From the NCBI RefSeq assembly GCF_013415905.1, contig NZ_CP058909.1, forward strand, positions 1,178,001-1,242,000: a stretch of DNA of 64,000 bases, read 5' to 3'. Below, in pieces: positions 1-9,115 of this stretch (positions are counted from its first letter, which is position 1; the number at the start of each line of letters is the position of its first letter). The translations under genes were made by a program, and so were the position numbers. Under the pieces are notes generated by a model. It saw nothing but the letters and a program-made list of their open reading frames with translations. It did not search any database and was not told where the DNA came from. Source of the DNA: Halosimplex pelagicum. Its GTDB lineage: Archaea > Halobacteriota > Halobacteria > Halobacteriales > Haloarculaceae.

Positions 1-4
1 CCTG

Positions 5-547
5 ATGGGGCCGTACAAGTCGTTCAACCTCAACTACGTCCTCAGTGAGGAGGAGCGTCGTGAGATTGATATCGACGATCTCCCGGGGCCCCTCCGCCGA
101 CTCTTCCGGAACAAGGACGACATCAACGCGGCGCAGACCCTCTTGCGCCGAATACAGGGAGCGCTTCGCAGCGACCCGGGCGTGAACGCCTTCCTCGCAC
201 TCGATGTCGATGTGGACACAGACGACGTGGACGCTGTGACACAGAGCATCGAATATGCACGATGTAGCAACGCGACGGCGTTCGTGTTGCCGTTTCTCGG
301 CCACAATTTCGGTGTCGGCGAAGAGGCCGGCAGCATCCTCGAAAACCTCGGGGATGAACACGGCGAACGGCTGATATTCGTCCACGAGGACGACGTAACG
401 AGTGCGATGATCCGATCGGCGCCAGTTCGGTGGGATCTGCGCGTCGAGACTTACGAAACCGAGGACGAACTCATCGCCAAACTCCGACGGTTCGCCGGCG
501 GGATTATGCACCGCGAGCGGCGTGGGGAACTCGAGCGACTGGATTGA
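5..547 (+). CDS. Conserved haloarchaeal protein, possibly DUF7509-like
   Basis: An acidic protein of at least 180 residues with a GPYKSFNLNYVL segment at its very start, an internal DVDVDTDDVD stretch and a conserved-looking core (CSNATAFVLPFLGHNFGVGEEAGSI split over residues 87-112). It resembles from memory a haloarchaeal family of unknown function (DUF7509); the G-x-Y start and alternating beta/alpha pattern recall nucleoside-deoxyribosyltransferase-like folds, but I see no proof of catalysis. The ATG at base 5 is at the window edge and the frame may continue upstream, so the true start may be missing. No signal peptide or membrane segment. The next gene runs convergently on the other strand. 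Confidence 0.6.
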   Translation: MGPYKSFNLNYVLSEEERREIDIDDLPGPLRRLFRNKDDINAAQTLLRRIQGALRSDPGVNAFLALDVDVDTDDVDAVTQSIEYARCSNATAFVLPFLGHNFGVGEEAGSILENLGDEHGERLIFVHEDDVTSAMIRSAPVRWDLRVETYETEDELIAKLRRFAGGIMHRERRGELERLD

Positions 548-655
548 CCATTCCCTGCATCGCACGCGGTCTGAACTCCCGAGTCGTGGACTCCTCAGAT
601 TCGCAGCCCGGCAACAGGACTCTCGTGCCGACGAGTTCGCGTAGCTGTCGGGCTT

Positions 656-1828
656 TCACTCCTGCGCGATCCGCTGGAGGTGCTCGGTCGTCCGCTCGAC
701 AGTTGTCTCCCAGTCGTAGCCGTCTTCGACGACCGCACGCGGCGAGTACGCCTCTCGTTGCTCCGTCACGGCCACCAGCGCGTTCGTGAACCCGTCCACG
801 TCGCCCACGGGGACAGTTTCCCCGCCGCCGTCGACGATGCTCGTGAGCTGGTCGAGCGCGCTCGTAACCACGGGCACGTCGCTCGCCATCGCCTCTAACA
901 CCGTGCGCGGTAGCCCCTCGGCCTCACTCGGCAACACGAGCGCGTCGGCCGCTCGGTAGACCGCGGGCATCGCCTCGTAGGGGAGGTGGCCCAGAAACTG
1001 GACTGCGTCGCCGAGGCTGCGGTCGCGAACCTCCCGTTTGAGGTCCTCGCGCAACGGCCCGTCACCGCAGATGGTGAGGCCGGCGTCGGGTGCCCGTTCG
1101 CGGAGTCGCTCGAACGCCGCGAGCGCGTCGCCCGGTCGTTTCCCGTCGACGAGACGGCCGACGAACAGAACCACGGGGTCACCAACCATGTCGTCGTGTC
1201 CCGGCCCGTCCGGCGTGAACCGCGCCGTGTCGATCCCGTTCGCGACGACTTCGACCGGGACCGAGACCCCGAGATCGCGGAGCCGGTCGCGGTCCTCGTC
1301 GGTGTAACAGAAGGCCACGTCCGCGCTGTCGAAGGTCCAGCGCCCGACCGTCCGGAGGTACCAGTCGAAGACCCACTTGGGCGCCGTCTGGGAGTACAGG
1401 CCGTGGTTCGTGACCGCCAGCGGCGTCCCCGACAGCCGACGGGCGAGCGCCGCGAGGTTCGTCGAGAAATAGAGATGCGAGTGGGCGTGGACCACGTCGT
1501 ACTCGCCCGCCCGCCGGAGGAACTGCGCGACGCCCGCGGAGAGGGCGTTCCCGAGCGGCTCCGCGGTGGGCGGAAACCGGACGACTGTGTAGCCGTCGCG
1601 CTGTTCGACGTGGGGCCAGTCCCCGTCGGCGTCGGGCGCGACCGCCAGCACCGTCACGTCGTGGCCCATCGCGGCCTGGTCGCGACTCAGTGCGTGGGCG
1701 TGATACGCTCCGCCGCCCGCCACGTCGGGGTAGACCTTCTGTGCGACCCGCAGGATCCGGAGCGTGCGCGCTGTCTCCTCGGATATCCCCGACCCTGTGT
1801 CCGCACTCCCTCGACGGTCGCGCGTCAT
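656..1828 (-). CDS. Glycosyltransferase family 4 (GT-B fold)
   Basis: A 390-residue retaining glycosyltransferase that would transfer a sugar from an activated donor during surface polysaccharide or glycan assembly in the cytoplasm. The N-terminal acceptor half has the glycine-rich GGGAYHAHALSRDQAAMGHDV loop (about residues 37-57) and DVVHAHSHL; the C-terminal donor half has VVANGIDTARFTP, VLFVGRLVDGKRPGDAL and the EAEGLPRTVLEAMASDVPVV segment containing the E-x7-E donor-binding pattern. Length is normal for GT4. It lies 13 bases downstream of the sugar transferase gene on the same strand, so the two probably form an operon that starts and extends a lipid-linked glycan. Donor and acceptor cannot be told from sequence. 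Confidence 0.9.
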   Translation of the reverse strand: MTRDRRGSADTGSGISEETARTLRILRVAQKVYPDVAGGGAYHAHALSRDQAAMGHDVTVLAVAPDADGDWPHVEQRDGYTVVRFPPTAEPLGNALSAGVAQFLRRAGEYDVVHAHSHLYFSTNLAALARRLSGTPLAVTNHGLYSQTAPKWVFDWYLRTVGRWTFDSADVAFCYTDEDRDRLRDLGVSVPVEVVANGIDTARFTPDGPGHDDMVGDPVVLFVGRLVDGKRPGDALAAFERLRERAPDAGLTICGDGPLREDLKREVRDRSLGDAVQFLGHLPYEAMPAVYRAADALVLPSEAEGLPRTVLEAMASDVPVVTSALDQLTSIVDGGGETVPVGDVDGFTNALVAVTEQREAYSPRAVVEDGYDWETTVERTTEHLQRIAQE

Positions 1829-1841
1829 CGGGCGTGGTGAC

Positions 1842-3287
1842 TCATCGCTCGGTGTTAGGTCGGACGGTTCGGACCGCGTCGGCGCCGACGTCCCACAGCT
1901 GTCGGATCACGATCTTCAGGTCGAACCAAAAGGACTGCCGGCGGATGTACTCCACGTCGTAGCGGAGCTTCTCCTCGGGGTCGTGGCCGGTCGCGTCGTT
2001 GATCTGGGCGAGCCCGGTCAGTCCCGGCCGGACGAACCAGCGTCGGCGCCACGTGTCGGCGGTCGTCTCCATCTCCGTATCGAGTTCCGGCCGCTCCGGT
2101 CGCGGGCCGACGACGCTCATGTCGCCGACGAGGATCGACCACAGCTGAGGGATCTCGTCGAGGTGGGTCTGCCGGAGGAATCGGCCCACGCGAGTGACCC
2201 TGGGGTCGACCTCCCCCGCGTCCTCCTCGCTCAGTTTCGGACCCGTGGCGGATTCGGCGTCGACGACCATGCTCCGGAACTTGTAGACCGGAAAGCGGTC
2301 GCCGAACTCGGCGGTGCGCTCCTGGCGGTACAGGACGGGGCCGGGGCTGTTGAGCCTGACGGCGAGGGCGACGGCGGCGATCACCGGCGCGAGGACGACG
2401 AGTCCCGTCGCGGCGAAGGCGATGTCGAACGCGCGCTTGACGACGTAGTCCTGGGTGTCCCACGGTTCCAGGTCGATGTCAAGGAGTTCTCTCTCGGAGA
2501 TGCCGCTGGTCAGCACGCTGTCGGCGTGGTCGCGGTGGACCTTCGCGACGACCCCGTGTTCGTAGCAGGTGTCGAGCGTCCCGAAGAACTCCATGCGGTC
2601 GGCGTCGCCAAAGGCCAGCACCGCCGTGTCGACGTCGTAGGCAACGAGAATCTCCTCCAGTCGGGAGAGGCCACCGAGACACTCCAGCTCGGCGAGGGGG
2701 TCTTCCTCAACGACGACGCCTCCGTCCGTGAAACTCTGCCCGTCCAGGCCGGCCCCGCTCTCCCGGCCCGCGAACGGCGAGACGTAGCCGACCACGTCGG
2801 GCTCGGCCGTCGCGAGCACGTCCGCCATCACCGCCGGGTCGTCGCCGACGATGACGGCCCGCTCGGTGCCCGGCGGCCGCCGCCGGATCGCCGCCATCGC
2901 CACCGGCAGGACGAGGAAGAGCAGCCCGGTCACGATCATCAGCGTCGACCGCGGGAGCTTGTAGGTGTAGTTGTAGTAACCCAGCGCGGCGAGACCGACC
3001 ATCGCCAGCAGGACCCGCTTCTGGGTCAGGAGGATGGTGTCGAGGATCCGTCGCGGACGCGGTTTGAAGACGGGCCACATCGCCGCGCTTACGACGCCGA
3101 TCGTCGTCGCAATGGCGACCGCGAACTGCCCGCCCGTGAGGACCGACGGCGCCGGCCCCCCGAAGTAGGGGACCAGCGCGAACAGGTTCTGGACGAGCGA
3201 GTGGTTCGCGACGACGAGTGCGAGGAGCGTCAGGGCTACGGTCGCCCCCACGCTCGCGACCCGATACTGCCACCGCGAATTCATCAT
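1842..3287 (-). CDS. Polyprenyl-phosphate sugar-1-phosphate transferase (bacterial sugar transferase family)
   Basis: A 481-residue membrane protein of the exopolysaccharide polyprenyl glycosylphosphotransferase type. Four to five hydrophobic segments lie in the first 130 residues, then a Rossmann-like linker domain (RAVIVGDDPAVMADVL), then a membrane re-entrant segment (KRAFDIAFAATGLVVLAPVI) and the catalytic domain with YRQERTAEFGDRFPVYKFRSM, RVTRVGRFLRQTHLDEIPQLW, GDMSVVGPRPERPEL and RPGLTGLAQIN. The DEIPQL and GPRPERPEL elements are family hallmarks. Such enzymes move a sugar-1-phosphate from a nucleotide sugar to a polyprenyl phosphate at the inner membrane face and start glycan assembly. 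First gene of a likely two-gene operon with the downstream GT4. Sugar specificity is unknown. Confidence 0.93.
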   Translation of the reverse strand: MMNSRWQYRVASVGATVALTLLALVVANHSLVQNLFALVPYFGGPAPSVLTGGQFAVAIATTIGVVSAAMWPVFKPRPRRILDTILLTQKRVLLAMVGLAALGYYNYTYKLPRSTLMIVTGLLFLVLPVAMAAIRRRPPGTERAVIVGDDPAVMADVLATAEPDVVGYVSPFAGRESGAGLDGQSFTDGGVVVEEDPLAELECLGGLSRLEEILVAYDVDTAVLAFGDADRMEFFGTLDTCYEHGVVAKVHRDHADSVLTSGISERELLDIDLEPWDTQDYVVKRAFDIAFAATGLVVLAPVIAAVALAVRLNSPGPVLYRQERTAEFGDRFPVYKFRSMVVDAESATGPKLSEEDAGEVDPRVTRVGRFLRQTHLDEIPQLWSILVGDMSVVGPRPERPELDTEMETTADTWRRRWFVRPGLTGLAQINDATGHDPEEKLRYDVEYIRRQSFWFDLKIVIRQLWDVGADAVRTVRPNTER

Positions 3288-3399
3288 CTCGTATTGTCAA
3301 ACTATCCCATATAAGTACTACGCCCTAATTATTGTCTTTGAGGGCCACACATGTTTGCGATCAGGCACATGTAATATATTCGGAACCTTGAAGTGAACC

Positions 3400-3422
3400 G
3401 CCTCGGGGTCAAGCCCCGAGGC
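3400..3422. repeat. Solo hairpin resembling a tnpB-element end
   Basis: Perfect 9-bp stem GCCTCGGGG/CCCCGAGGC with a 5-base loop. It resembles the subterminal hairpins of haloarchaeal IS200/IS605-type elements, but no tnpA or tnpB lies beside it in matching position, so it may be a leftover end. Confidence 0.5.
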
Positions 3423-3536
3423 ACTCGACCTGCTCCGCCTGTAGAGCGGAAAGATACCGATAAGTAACTGATGTCACTATCGAATCCGGTTTCAACTTGG
3501 GTTGTCAAGGTGAATTCGATTCATGGAGGATATTCA

Positions 3537-3881
3537 ATGACCTCCCATACAACGGGTCCCGATAGATGCGACCGCTGCGATAGTATTGAATCAACCAACC
3601 CAACAGCGGAACCACTCGTTGTTGGTGAGATCGGTCAAGAACCAGTCTGTCATCTGTGCCGACGTGATGAATTATCTGAAGAGACGATTCTCTCCGAATC
3701 CGAGGCGCTTGTCGTCGCACTGAAAGAACTTGGCGATCTCCCACACAGCACTATCGCGAAGCAGTTTGGATTAGCAAAATCAACTGTCGACGAGTACAAC
3801 CGCCGTGCCGATAATAAACTCGCGCTCGCGAAACAGACCGTCGAGACACTGAATTCGAGCGTGACATCCGCTTCGGAGTAG
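3537..3881 (+). CDS. Small zinc-ribbon and HTH protein
   Basis: A 114-residue protein starting at the ATG at 3537, chosen because a GGAGGA ribosome site lies six bases upstream; an in-frame ATG at 3471 lacks one. The N-terminal half has two CxxC pairs (CDRCDS and CHLCRR) spaced like a zinc ribbon. The C-terminal half (DLPHSTIAKQFGLAKSTVDEY) looks like a helix-turn-helix of the sigma-70 region 4/homeodomain-like kind. A DNA-binding regulator is the simplest reading, target unknown. GC is lower than in the flanking sugar genes, and it sits between a solo IS-type hairpin and a tnpB element, suggesting an accessory origin. Confidence 0.7.
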   Translation: MTSHTTGPDRCDRCDSIESTNPTAEPLVVGEIGQEPVCHLCRRDELSEETILSESEALVVALKELGDLPHSTIAKQFGLAKSTVDEYNRRADNKLALAKQTVETLNSSVTSASE

Positions 3882-4029
3882 ATGGCGAGAACTTCAGCAT
3901 AGTGGGGCCCGATCTGCTACCGGCGGTATTGAGATTCTTTTCGTACAACAAGCCAAGGCTTCAGCTGTTGGTAGATGACGAAAGCCCCAGATAAGTGTAC
4001 GCCTCCATACTGCCTTCATGGGCCGATAG
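3882..4029. other. Intergenic stretch, no gene seen
   Basis: Spacer between the zinc-finger gene and the right end of the tnpB element. No supported ORF or strong hairpin. Confidence 0.5.
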
Positions 4030-4125
4030 CTGAATCCCGACGTGAGCAATCCTCGTGCTTTGGGGGTGAAGTCACCAACCCAGGGCTAGCGCCGTGGGCT
4101 TGTCGGTGGACTCCCGTTCTGGCCG

Positions 4126-5340
4126 CTACTGGGCGGCAGGCGAATACTCGCCGTTCACGCTCAGCGTCCCCGACTTCAGGGCGAGGTGACGGGTCGCCCC
4201 TCCGTGCGGAGACTTCTGCCCCGCACGGAGCTGTCGAACGCCGACGTTCTTCGCCGCGTTGTAATCGGCGTTGACCTCGTAACCGCACTTCTGACAGCAA
4301 AACCGCGACTGTGACGACCGATTCTCCGCCAGCGTCGTCCCGCACTTCGAACACCGCTGAGACGTGTACGCTGGGTCGACTTGCGTCGTCTCGATGCCCT
4401 CCGCTTCGGCCTTGTAGGCCACGTAATCATACAACCGCCGGAACGCCCACGCGTGGAATTGCTTCGCGTTGGGCATCCGCTCGCGGATGTCGGTCAACTC
4501 CTCGAAGACGATCGTCTCGCAGTCGTGGGCGAGCGCTTCCTGAACGATGGCCTTCGAAATCCGGTGCAGATAGTCCTCGACCCATCGCGTCTCGCGATCG
4601 CCAAGCCCTTCGAGCGTTCGATGGGCTGATTCTGTCCCGGTCTGCTGGAGGTTCCCACGGATGCGTTCGTACTCCCGGCGACGGTGGTTCAGGAAGCCAC
4701 CGCTCCAGAACTGTCCGGTCGAGGTGACGGCGAGCTGTTCGATACCGAGGTCGACACCGAGGACTGTGCTGTGCTCGGCATCGCCAGTGTCCGGCATCTC
4801 GGACTCCACCTCGGCCCTTGTGCCGATGTGGAGGAAGAACGTGTCCGTCGCCTCGCGGTACTGGAGCGTCGCGCCCGTAATTTCATAGTCGTCGTCGCGG
4901 AGGTACTCCGTCTGGGGATTGTCCCCCTCGGGCGGGAGGATATAGTCGGCCTCGATGCGGCCGTCGACCGTCGAAAGCGAGACGTGGTCGTCGTGGAAGG
5001 TGGCGCTGCGCTTGTCGTAGCGGACCGACCGCGTGGTAAACTGCGGTCGCGAGGCGTCCTTGCCCGCTTGCCAGCGCGCGACGACGCCCTTGATAGCCTC
5101 GGCAGCCTTGTTGCGCGCGGACTGGACGAGATTGGCCTGTAGTCTCGTCTGCTCGCGCACGTCCGAATAGGTCCGCTCGTGGAGTTGTTGTTTGGACGTG
5201 GGCTTGTACTCGTCCTGCCAGGCGTCCCCGACGACGTAGTTGGCCGCCCAGAGGTACTCTTCGATGGTCTCCTGGAGGAGAGCTGCGTCGCTGTCGTCGA
5301 CCGCGAGTTTGACGACGACAGTTCGCCGCACCTCCACCAT
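4126..5340 (-). CDS. tnpB: TnpB RNA-guided endonuclease, apparently intact
   Basis: A 404-residue TnpB of IS200/IS605 elements, a Cas12-ancestor nuclease that cuts DNA matching its guide RNA and favours element retention. All expected active-site parts are visible: RuvC-I Asp (GVDLG, D197), RuvC-II Glu (IVFEEL, E280), a four-cysteine zinc finger (C330, C333, C349, C352) and RuvC-III Asp (NADYNAAKN, D359). The ATG at 5340 is preceded by an AT-rich TATA-like box around 5364-5372, fitting a leaderless message. It is closely related to the tnpB at 45565-46821 in layout, and more distant from the one at 43460-44776. Confidence 0.93.
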   Translation of the reverse strand: MVEVRRTVVVKLAVDDSDAALLQETIEEYLWAANYVVGDAWQDEYKPTSKQQLHERTYSDVREQTRLQANLVQSARNKAAEAIKGVVARWQAGKDASRPQFTTRSVRYDKRSATFHDDHVSLSTVDGRIEADYILPPEGDNPQTEYLRDDDYEITGATLQYREATDTFFLHIGTRAEVESEMPDTGDAEHSTVLGVDLGIEQLAVTSTGQFWSGGFLNHRRREYERIRGNLQQTGTESAHRTLEGLGDRETRWVEDYLHRISKAIVQEALAHDCETIVFEELTDIRERMPNAKQFHAWAFRRLYDYVAYKAEAEGIETTQVDPAYTSQRCSKCGTTLAENRSSQSRFCCQKCGYEVNADYNAAKNVGVRQLRAGQKSPHGGATRHLALKSGTLSVNGEYSPAAQ

Positions 5341-5437
5341 ACTTCATATAACGAGCTGTAGATTTATATTATTTTCTGAATTGTGGGGGAGTCTGCCTGT
5401 CATCGGTCGTGGAGTGTGTCGGTGTCGTCGGCTTCCT

Positions 5438-5457
5438 CCCACGACTGAAGTCGTGGG
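5438..5457. repeat. Left-end hairpin of tnpB element
   Basis: CCCACGAC-TGAA-GTCGTGGG, a perfect 8-bp stem, followed by the CCTTGCT tail seen also next to the left ends at about 20806 and 44920. Likely the structure recognised by a Y1 transposase. Confidence 0.75.
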
Positions 5458-5481
5458 TTTCCGCCTTGCTACTCTATGAGG

Positions 5482-6627
5482 TCACCCTCGAAGCGCCTCA
5501 ACAGGCGGGTCGTTCGCAGCCTTCCATGCGGGATATAATCCACTCAGTACACTTGCTGTGACTGCAAACCCAAACCCGTACAAGAGGTACTTGGAACTAC
5601 TCCAGTCAAGCACACCAAGTGCGTTACCCATGATGTAGTGGAATATTACCGCTCCCGTTATAAGTGACATAGCAGCACCAACTAAACCGCCAACCGCACC
5701 CATCAGGGCCGCTTCAGTCAGGATCATTCGCAGAACCTCGCCACGACGGATCCCTACAGCTCGGAGAACGCCGATTTCGCCCCGCCGCTCAACTGTGCTC
5801 ATTAGCATCACATTGAGGATCGCGACACTTGCAACTACGAGCGAGATTCCACCGATCGCCAACAGTGCGAGCGACAGCGTATTGAAGAACCCGCCGATCT
5901 GCCCTGCTCCTCCGAACGTATTGATGCTCAATTCTTCTTCCTCTTCTGTATTGAAGTACTCGTCAAGCCTGTTTCCGATCTCGGTAGCAGTACTACTATC
6001 GGCGGTGAGGATTGTAACGGAATCGTAGTAGTTCTGCTCGGAAAGTGCTGAAAGCGGCAGGACGAGTTCGCCACCACCAGGGCCGAACGTCGGGCCGTCG
6101 GGTGCGATAAATCCCTGTATTCGGTAGAGACTCTCATCGTACTCGACCGGATCACCGGCCTCAAGACCGAGCCTGGTGGCCGTCGTGCTGCTAATTAGCG
6201 CACCACTTCGGAAACGTTCGGGCGCATCACCGGACGAAAGGTTATACAATGCGGCTGCGTTCGTCACTCCTGTAACTTGTAACCACGCTTCTTGGCCGCC
6301 TCTTGATGTGATTGTTGTCGAATTCGACTTCTGGGGAACCACTTCTCCGTTGCTCACGAGATTTCGAATTGTCTCAACCTGATCCTCGGTTACCCCATCG
6401 GTATCACTATCCTGCCCTGACCTGATCGTCACCTCATCCCCGATGCTGCCGAGTTGGGACATCGCCTGCTGTTGGAGTGCGACGGTTGCCATCCCCAGCG
6501 AGCAGATCGCAACCACACCGATGATGATCCCAAGCGCCGCAAGGGCGGTCCTGAGCCTGTTACGCCCGAGATTACGCCATGCCATCTGTGCGCTGGGGAA
6601 TCGCCAGAGGAGATCTGCGATACTCAT
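5482..6627 (-). CDS. MacB/FtsX-type ABC transporter permease
   Basis: A 381-residue membrane subunit. An N-terminal transmembrane helix (about 20-45, after MAWRNLGRNRLRTALAALGI) is followed by an extracytoplasmic MacB_PCD-type domain (about 45-250) and three C-terminal helices of the FtsX domain, including the SLVVASVAILNVMLMSTVERR and EIGVLRAVG elements. MacB-like permeases work as mechanotransmitters that release lipids, peptides or lipoproteins from the membrane rather than as classic pores. Its start overlaps the stop of the ATPase gene by 4 bases, and the secreted CARDB-like protein is encoded just before, so the three genes form one operon read from 9115 downward. Confidence 0.92.
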   Translation of the reverse strand: MSIADLLWRFPSAQMAWRNLGRNRLRTALAALGIIIGVVAICSLGMATVALQQQAMSQLGSIGDEVTIRSGQDSDTDGVTEDQVETIRNLVSNGEVVPQKSNSTTITSRGGQEAWLQVTGVTNAAALYNLSSGDAPERFRSGALISSTTATRLGLEAGDPVEYDESLYRIQGFIAPDGPTFGPGGGELVLPLSALSEQNYYDSVTILTADSSTATEIGNRLDEYFNTEEEEELSINTFGGAGQIGGFFNTLSLALLAIGGISLVVASVAILNVMLMSTVERRGEIGVLRAVGIRRGEVLRMILTEAALMGAVGGLVGAAMSLITGAVIFHYIMGNALGVLDWSSSKYLLYGFGFAVTASVLSGLYPAWKAANDPPVEALRG

Positions 6628-7301
6628 GTACGGGTTACCTCTTGAATAACCCCGTCGACGAGTCGGACGGTGCTGTCAGTGTAATCAAGCATCTGTTCGT
6701 CGTGGGTAACAGCGACGATCGCGACATTTTCCTGCTCTTTCAGTCGCGTTAATTCCTCAAGGATCGTCTCTCCGGTATCCTGGTCGAGATTCCCTGTAGG
6801 CTCGTCTGCAAGTAGAATATCGGGTTCGTTGATCAGCGAGCGCGCAATGGCGACGCGTTGTTTCTGTCCCCCAGATAGCTGATCTGGTGTGTGGTTGACC
6901 CGATCATCAAGGCCAACTCGGCGAAGAAGTTCATTCGCACGCTCATGGCGGTCAACTGAGGTGTCCCACATCGACGGCAGTTCGACGTTTTCTGTTGCTG
7001 TGAGCATCGGCAACAGGTGAAAATCCTGAAAGACAAACCCGATCCCAGTCCGACGCTCTTCGGTAAGCTCGTCTTCAGAGAAATCAGTCACCTCCCGATC
7101 GTCAAGGCGGACAATCCCCTCCGTGGGCGTATCAAGTAACCCGATGAGATTTAGCATCGTACTCTTGCCCGAACCTGATGGTCCGATAACAGTGACCATC
7201 TCGCCGCGTTTGGCGCCGAAGTCGACGCCTTTGAGCGCTTCGATCGTCTCCGCGCCGTTCTGATATCGCTTGACCACGTCTTCGAGTTCGATGACGCTCA
7301 T
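6624..7301 (-). CDS. ABC transporter ATP-binding protein (LolD/MacB type)
   Basis: The ATPase partner of the FtsX-type permease. Walker [11 protein letters not shown]-loop [13 protein letters not shown], signature [12 protein letters not shown], Walker [14 protein letters not shown] and the switch histidine (VAVTHD) are all present. I place the start at the ATG at 7301 ([10 protein letters not shown]), where the conserved domain begins; the longer frame adds only a few residues and starts inside the upstream gene. It overlaps both neighbours (a few bases with the CARDB-like gene, 4 bases with the permease), a sign of translational coupling. The complex probably exports or remodels something together with the secreted partner. 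Confidence 0.93.
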   Translation of the reverse strand: MSVIELEDVVKRYQNGAETIEALKGVDFGAKRGEMVTVIGPSGSGKSTMLNLIGLLDTPTEGIVRLDDREVTDFSEDELTEERRTGIGFVFQDFHLLPMLTATENVELPSMWDTSVDRHERANELLRRVGLDDRVNHTPDQLSGGQKQRVAIARSLINEPDILLADEPTGNLDQDTGETILEELTRLKEQENVAIVAVTHDEQMLDYTDSTVRLVDGVIQEVTRT

Positions 7302-9115
7302 GAGTGTTGACGCCATCGACGGATGCCAAAGGCAACGACGCCGATTACGACTACACCGAGTGCGACCGGAAGCATCGACAGCAGCCCCCCACCGGACCCA
7401 CCAGGGGGGCCTTGTCCGCTGCCACTACCTGGGGGTCCCTGGCCAGCCCCAGCCTCAGCACCCGGTCCAGGTCCAGGCATAGCCATGGACGAATTGCCGG
7501 ATTCAACTTCTACTTGTTGGGTTGTCGTCATTCGTTCGCCATCGACGATATAGGAGAGTTCAATTGGCACCGCAGAGGCATCTCCCTGTGGTTGTGCCGT
7601 TAGTTCAAAGGTGGCAAACTCGCTCGCCTCGACAGTCCCGACGAAGTATTCACTTCCTTCGTTGTCCCCCTGAATGCTTATCAGGACGGACTCGGCATCA
7701 GTGCTCCCGACGTTTGAGGCGTCGCCCTCGATCGTGACTCGCGGGCCTACCTGCATCGTTTCGACGCTAGTCAGTCGTATCTCACCCAGGACTTCTTCCG
7801 TCAGATCTGCTGTGGTCGATGTTTCGTGGATCTCTCCGACAGATTCATAGGTCGCCGTGAAGTTGGCGGTTCCTCTAACTTCATTAGCAATCTCGAAGTG
7901 TGTCGACCCACTTCCTTCCGGTCCAATATCCGCGAGCAGTCTCTTCGCGATGACATCGCCGTCTGCAGTTGCCGTCACTTGAATATCTGAGAACACCGTG
8001 TTTCCGAAATTCGTCAGCTCGACAGCCGTCTCACTGTTGTTCGTGGTGACAGAGAGCCCCGCTTCGACATGTGGCTCCTCAACGTCAACTGCGATGGTGT
8101 TCTGGACGGTTCGGGTATAGCCCGCGGCAGTTCGGTAGGTTACTTCAGCGGTGAGCGGTTGCTGTCCAACCTTTGCGAACTCCGCGTTATACGTAAACGA
8201 GCGTTGTGATCCCGAACCGATCGATGCCTGCGTTCGCTCCGTATTCTCGACGGATCCATTCCCACCGAGAACAACTTGCACACTCGAGATCGGCCCTGAA
8301 CGGCCGTTCGAAACCGTGACATTGACCGGTGTCTCATCACCTGCCGCCGCATCGGTTGTCGAAAAGGACACTGAAACCTCATCCGGGTTCACCACGCTGA
8401 CCGAGACAGATTCTGTGATGGTCCGGCTCACATCGCCTGCAATAGTATACGTGAGGTTTCCCCTGATGATGTGTCTTCCAGGTTCGTCGAAGGCCACATC
8501 ATACTGGAATGATTTTTCCGAGGCGCCCTCGATAGAGGCCGTAACCCGTTCTGCTTTGTCAACCGCAGGGGACCCGCCCAGTTCGAGTTGGACGTTGCTG
8601 ATTGCGTCCGATCGGCTATTAACTGTGGTCACGTTCACTGATGTACCGCCGGTAACAGCTTCAGCCGTATCGAACTCTAATTGGACATCATCAGGTTCTT
8701 CGACAGTAACGTATACGGGGTGTCTATAGATATGCGTCTGTCCGTTGCCATCTCGGACGACCGCACGAACTGTCAGACGCTTTTCCCCGGGCTCATCAAA
8801 TGTGAGTGACAGTGGAATTGAAACCGATCCGTTTGGTTGGATCTCACTGAAATCGTCCGTCTCCGCTTCGACTGACGATGTCACCGTTTTCTGAACTGAA
8901 AGCCCAATGACCTTGATAGCGCCTTCATTTCCGTTTCTGTTTGTGATTGTTGTCGAAATCGTGACTTCCTCACCCGGTGCTGGATCGCTTGGTGTAAGCG
9001 AAACATTCGAGATCGCGGCGTCTGGTTGGGCGGCTGTTGCTGGGAGGGGTATAATTGTGATACTACTGGCAAGGGTTACTACGACAAGTATCCAAACTGG
9101 GAGGGACCGTTTCAT
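7298..9115 (-). CDS. Secreted, membrane-anchored CARDB-like protein of the ABC operon
   Basis: A 605-residue exported protein: a signal peptide (PVWILVVVTLASSITIIPLP, about 4-23), five or so repeated beta-rich segments of CARDB/COG1361 type (PGEEVTISTTITNRNGNE; GGTSVNVTTVNSRSDAISNVQL; GDETPVNVTVSNGRSGPISSVQV), a Gly/Pro-rich hinge (about 545-573) and one C-terminal helix with a basic tail (IRRWRQHS). It would stand outside the cell on its anchor. Many N-x-S/T sequons suggest N-glycosylation. The architecture matches the secreted partners of the two RND modules at 15-17 and 26-28 kb, so the same idea (surface beta-sandwich protein plus exporter) is paired here with an ABC system. Ligand unknown. 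Confidence 0.85.
   Translation of the reverse strand: MKRSLPVWILVVVTLASSITIIPLPATAAQPDAAISNVSLTPSDPAPGEEVTISTTITNRNGNEGAIKVIGLSVQKTVTSSVEAETDDFSEIQPNGSVSIPLSLTFDEPGEKRLTVRAVVRDGNGQTHIYRHPVYVTVEEPDDVQLEFDTAEAVTGGTSVNVTTVNSRSDAISNVQLELGGSPAVDKAERVTASIEGASEKSFQYDVAFDEPGRHIIRGNLTYTIAGDVSRTITESVSVSVVNPDEVSVSFSTTDAAAGDETPVNVTVSNGRSGPISSVQVVLGGNGSVENTERTQASIGSGSQRSFTYNAEFAKVGQQPLTAEVTYRTAAGYTRTVQNTIAVDVEEPHVEAGLSVTTNNSETAVELTNFGNTVFSDIQVTATADGDVIAKRLLADIGPEGSGSTHFEIANEVRGTANFTATYESVGEIHETSTTADLTEEVLGEIRLTSVETMQVGPRVTIEGDASNVGSTDAESVLISIQGDNEGSEYFVGTVEASEFATFELTAQPQGDASAVPIELSYIVDGERMTTTQQVEVESGNSSMAMPGPGPGAEAGAGQGPPGSGSGQGPPGGSGGGLLSMLPVALGVVVIGVVAFGIRRWRQHS

Larger units (their letters stand above)
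4030..5475 (-). mobile_element. IS200/IS605-group element with solitary tnpB
   Basis: Bounds are approximate. The left-end hairpin (CCCACGAC/GTCGTGGG, 5438-5457) lies upstream of tnpB and a weaker right-end stem lies at 4077-4101 downstream of its stop. In this class the right-end region is expected to encode the guide (omega) RNA that overlaps the tnpB 3' end; I infer that here and cannot fold it. There is no Y1 transposase gene (tnpA), so movement would need one supplied in trans. Confidence 0.75.

Noticed and set aside
1764..3314. Long plus-strand ORF (516 codons) over the sugar transferase
   Set aside because: Opposite-strand shadow of a well-supported sugar transferase; Arg/Asp-rich with no domain.
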